This document shows, in pieces, positions 6,209 through 7,989 of a DNA stretch of 7,989 nucleotides. This DNA is from Nocardioidaceae bacterium. GTDB taxonomy: Bacteria > Actinomycetota > Actinomycetes > Propionibacteriales > Nocardioidaceae. The translations under genes were made by a program, and so were the position numbers. The notes under the pieces are model-generated. The model was not told where the DNA came from and did no database searches. It saw only the letters and a list, made by a program, of their open reading frames with translations. The stretch spans positions 1 to 7,989 of the forward strand of contig JACCYS010000175.1 in NCBI GenBank assembly GCA_013696365.1, read 5' to 3'. The number at the start of each line of letters is the position of its first letter. Within the stretch, counting starts at the first letter, position 1.

Positions 6209-7207
6209 TCCCTTGCGGTAGGCCAACCACGCCATCTCCATCCGCTCCTCCTGGCCGAAGGTGAAGCGGTCGAGACACTCGTCGTCGGTGTAGTTCATGA
6301 AGTTGTGCACCGGGTCGCGCAGCGCCTCGGAGCCGTCGTTGTTGCCACACGTGTTCAGCGTCTCGTCGCAGACGAAGACGTTCTGGCCGGCGAACTGCCT
6401 TGGGGTGTCCTCGACCATGTCACCGGGGTCGTCGCAGCCGCCTTGGAACGTGTGGAAAAGGTTTAGCCAGTGACCCACCTCATGGGTGCCGGTGTCGCCC
6501 CTGTTGTAGGGCGCGGCGTTGCCACCCGGCAGGCTCTCCTTGGTCAGCACGATGCCATCCAGCGGGAGTTTGCTGTCGTTTCCAGTCGGGAACGTTGCAT
6601 ACCCCAGCACGCCACCTTTCAGATTCGCGACGTAAAGGTTCAGCGCTCGGAATCCGCCCTGGTGCAGGGCCGGCTTCGCCTCGGCGCCATCGTCGCCGTC
6701 GGCAGTGTTGGGATCGATCGACCAGCGGAACCAGTCGGTGTTGTTGGTGCGATCGATGCTCTTAATACGAAAGCGGAACGGGGTGTTGATCGACTGAGTA
6801 GAGGTGTCCCCGCGGAATGACCTGTTGAGCACGCGCAGCTGGCGCTTCACCGAGTGGTTGGTGGTGTTGCCGGTGCCGTCCCGCTTGCGGATGACGTGCA
6901 CGTACGTCGGAATCTTCTGCGACCCGTCGTCCAACCGCGGTTGCGACGACCGGCTCAGCCCCTGCTTAGCCAGCTGCTCGGACAACGCCGCCTCTCGGGC
7001 GGCCACCTGCCGGCCGCTCAGACTGTTCGGATCGCTGCCGATGCTGGTGCCCTCAGCCACCCTCGCGGCACTGGCCGCTTGCGGGGTGCAGTCGTCCGCA
7101 CCATCCCCGACCAACGTGCTCGCCGACGCTGAGGGTGTTGCGGTCAGCGCTGCGCCGACCAATGCCAATGCGGCGACGCCGCCGGACCAGACGTTCCTGA
7201 TGCTCAC
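6203..7207 (-). CDS. Secreted M43-type (pappalysin/cytophagalysin-like) zinc metalloprotease
   Basis: A 334-residue secreted endopeptidase precursor. Residues 1-29 are a signal peptide: positive R4, hydrophobic core at about 9-24, and a likely cut after ASA (27-29). A propeptide-like stretch of about 80 residues follows, with the catalytic domain from about 98 (KIPTYVHVIRK). The metzincin zinc motif is HEVGHWLNLFH at 242-252: ligands H242, H246 and H252, base E243. N249 stands where HExxHxxGxxH usually has glycine. QGGCDDPGDMVEDTP (256-270) and FMNYTDDEC (303-311), containing the Met-turn M304, are family signatures. C258, C280, C287 and C311 probably form two disulfides. The GTG at 7205-7207 is chosen because GAGGAG lies 4 bases upstream and the signal peptide begins there; the frame stays open for 21 more codons without such support. 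The protein probably digests extracellular protein; its target is unknown. The gene stands apart, 215 bp from its upstream neighbour. Confidence 0.92.
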   Translation of the reverse strand: MSIRNVWSGGVAALALVGAALTATPSASASTLVGDGADDCTPQAASAARVAEGTSIGSDPNSLSGRQVAAREAALSEQLAKQGLSRSSQPRLDDGSQKIPTYVHVIRKRDGTGNTTNHSVKRQLRVLNRSFRGDTSTQSINTPFRFRIKSIDRTNNTDWFRWSIDPNTADGDDGAEAKPALHQGGFRALNLYVANLKGGVLGYATFPTGNDSKLPLDGIVLTKESLPGGNAAPYNRGDTGTHEVGHWLNLFHTFQGGCDDPGDMVEDTPRQFAGQNVFVCDETLNTCGNNDGSEALRDPVHNFMNYTDDECLDRFTFGQEERMEMAWLAYRKGK

Positions 7208-7422
7208 AGTGCTCCTCGTTTGTGCGCCGGGCCCGTGGCGGTCACGAGGCTTACGTGCCTGAATCATCACCCGCCAGGCGGCACCCAGGCATCGGCGGAA
7301 CGGGCGGGTGCATCGGCGAACGGGTGGGCTTTTCTACCGCAACGACAACCGTGAACAGCCTCAGACCCGTCGTTGTTGCCACAGTCGTACCAGTCGGTGT
7401 TGCAGGAGGGGCTTGACCGGTC
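7208..7422 (-). other. Intergenic region: protease 5' region with GAGGAG ribosome site and tandem repeat
   Basis: The 215 bp between the methyltransferase-like gene and the metalloprotease contain, on the minus strand, the metalloprotease ribosome site GAGGAG (7212-7217), an imperfect tandem repeat of about 21 bp (7289-7309 and 7310-7329, with GCATCGGCG and AACGGG in both), and a protein-like relic at 7357-7404 annotated separately. I could not pick out a promoter with confidence, although one is expected here for the protease. An 8-bp inverted repeat, 7268-7275 with 7303-7310, is too weak to call a terminator. Confidence 0.6.
7357..7404 (-). pseudogene. Possible relic of a second M43 metalloprotease gene
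   Basis: In the frame directly following the methyltransferase stop codon, the minus strand encodes C-NTDWYD-CGNNDGSEA. The adjacent metalloprotease has C-DETLNT-CGNNDGSEA at its residues 280-295: the same nine residues after a cysteine pair with the same six-residue spacing. Over those nine codons 24 of 27 bases agree (7357-7383 against 6323-6349), and all three differences are synonymous third positions, as expected of sequences that diverged while coding. The NTDW part also matches another site of the protease gene for 14 bases (7389-7402 against 6730-6743). The frame has no start codon of its own and ends at 7267-7269. I read it as a remnant of a duplicated or degraded paralogue; a chance or recombined short patch is possible. 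Confidence 0.45.
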
Positions 7423-7989
7423 TCAGCGCAGCGGCACGAAGCGATAGTCACCGTGCCGGGTGACCGCCACCGATCGGGCACCGGTTCCCGCCCGCAGGCG
7501 ACGCACCCGCCACATCTGGCTGGCGATCGGCAGCACCAGCACGCCACCGACCTCGACCTGGTCCACGAGCGCCAGCGGCAGCTCCGCGGCGTTCGCCGAC
7601 ACCAGCACCCGGTCGTACGGGGCGCCGGCGGGCCACCCGAACCGCTCCGGGTCGGCCACCTCGATCCCGGCCCACGGGCAGCCGCCGGCGGCGACGTTGG
7701 CCGCACCCCAGCGGGCCAGCCGCGGCTCCAGCTCGACCCCGACCACGACACCGTCCGGTCCCACCAGGTGCGCCAGCAGCGCGGTCGTCCAGCCGGAGCC
7801 GGCGCCGACGTCGAGAACCCGCTGCCCCGCCCGTACGTCGAGCAGCCGCAGCATGTTCGCGACCGTACGGGGCTGTGAGCAGGTCTGGCCGGAACCGATC
7901 CGCAGCGGGCCGTCGTGGCCGGCCAACGCCTGGTGCCGGCGCCGCAGGAACCGGCTGCGCGGCACCGCGAGCATCGCGCGCGCCACCGC
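7423..7989 (-). CDS. Protein-L-isoaspartate O-methyltransferase-like protein, 5' end outside window
   Basis: 188 codons are visible; the first few residues are cut by the window edge. The protein is an S-adenosylmethionine-dependent class I methyltransferase of the PCMT family, whose members repair isoaspartyl residues in aged proteins. Counting from the GTG codon at 7984-7986 as 1, the start of the family is seen as AMLAVPRSRFL (about 4-14), the substrate-loop segment IGSGQTCSQPRTVANML (30-46), the AdoMet motif I VLDVGAGSGWTTALL (57-71), an acidic ribose-binding residue in VVGVELEP (81-88), and a motif II-like PYDRVLVSANAAELP (122-136). The C-terminal extension of classical Pcm is short, as in many actinobacterial copies, so the substrate is uncertain. 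The GTG at 7984-7986 could be read as a start, but it lies at the window edge with no visible ribosome site. It is co-directional with the protease gene but separated by 215 bp. Confidence 0.86.
   Translation of the reverse strand, partial: AVARAMLAVPRSRFLRRRHQALAGHDGPLRIGSGQTCSQPRTVANMLRLLDVRAGQRVLDVGAGSGWTTALLAHLVGPDGVVVGVELEPRLARWGAANVAAGGCPWAGIEVADPERFGWPAGAPYDRVLVSANAAELPLALVDQVEVGGVLVLPIASQMWRVRRLRAGTGARSVAVTRHGDYRFVPLR

Noticed and set aside
7208..7270. 21-residue N-terminal extension of the metalloprotease
   Set aside because: A signal peptide and a GAGGAG ribosome site place the start at the GTG 7205-7207; the extension would bury the signal peptide.
7268..7310. Plus-strand hairpin followed by GGGCTTTT as a terminator
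   Set aside because: The stem is 8 bp with a 27-base loop, the T-run is 15 bases beyond it, and no plus-strand gene ends here.
7270..7425. Stop-codon readthrough of the methyltransferase into a 51-codon extension
   Set aside because: The frame is open, but the extension holds protease-like and repeat sequence, and the family normally ends at about this stop; no readthrough signal is evident.

Overview
The window is GC-rich, gene-dense DNA that uses many GTG starts. It carries a class A RNase P RNA and the Nif3-like / zinc-ribbon / RNase H-phosphatase gene trio, an arrangement typical of Actinobacteria (compare Rv2230c-Rv2229c-Rv2228c of Mycobacterium tuberculosis). I read it as chromosomal actinobacterial DNA and cannot name the genus from sequence alone. 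I see no transposase, integrase, phage gene, tRNA or CRISPR array.

Left part (1-3809, all minus strand, transcribed right to left): a Nif3-family dinuclear-metal protein, then a coiled-coil C4 zinc-ribbon protein that probably starts at a rare CTG codon, then a bifunctional RNase HI/acid phosphatase coupled to it by a GTGA overlap. After a 185-bp spacer holding two copies of a 16-base palindrome comes the RNase P RNA gene rnpB, closed by its exact 13-bp P1 helix and followed by a 12-bp inverted repeat.

Middle (3852-5734, plus strand): a two-gene operon divergent from nif3. It encodes a patatin-like phospholipase followed, again through a GTGA overlap, by a membrane-anchored 1-acylglycerol-3-phosphate-type acyltransferase. 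A lipase and an acyltransferase made together suggest acyl-chain remodelling of phospholipid.

Right part (5731-7989, minus strand): a small RsbW-type ATP-binding anti-sigma/regulatory kinase that shares the palindromic CTAG of its stop codon with the acyltransferase stop, a secreted M43-type zinc metalloprotease with signal peptide, and a protein-L-isoaspartate methyltransferase-like gene cut by the window end.

No clearly new multi-gene system is visible. The most unusual features are a fossil-like fragment of an M43 protease between the methyltransferase and the protease, the probable CTG start, two TANNNT-N6-GTG leaderless-type starts, and the repeated palindrome upstream of rnpB.
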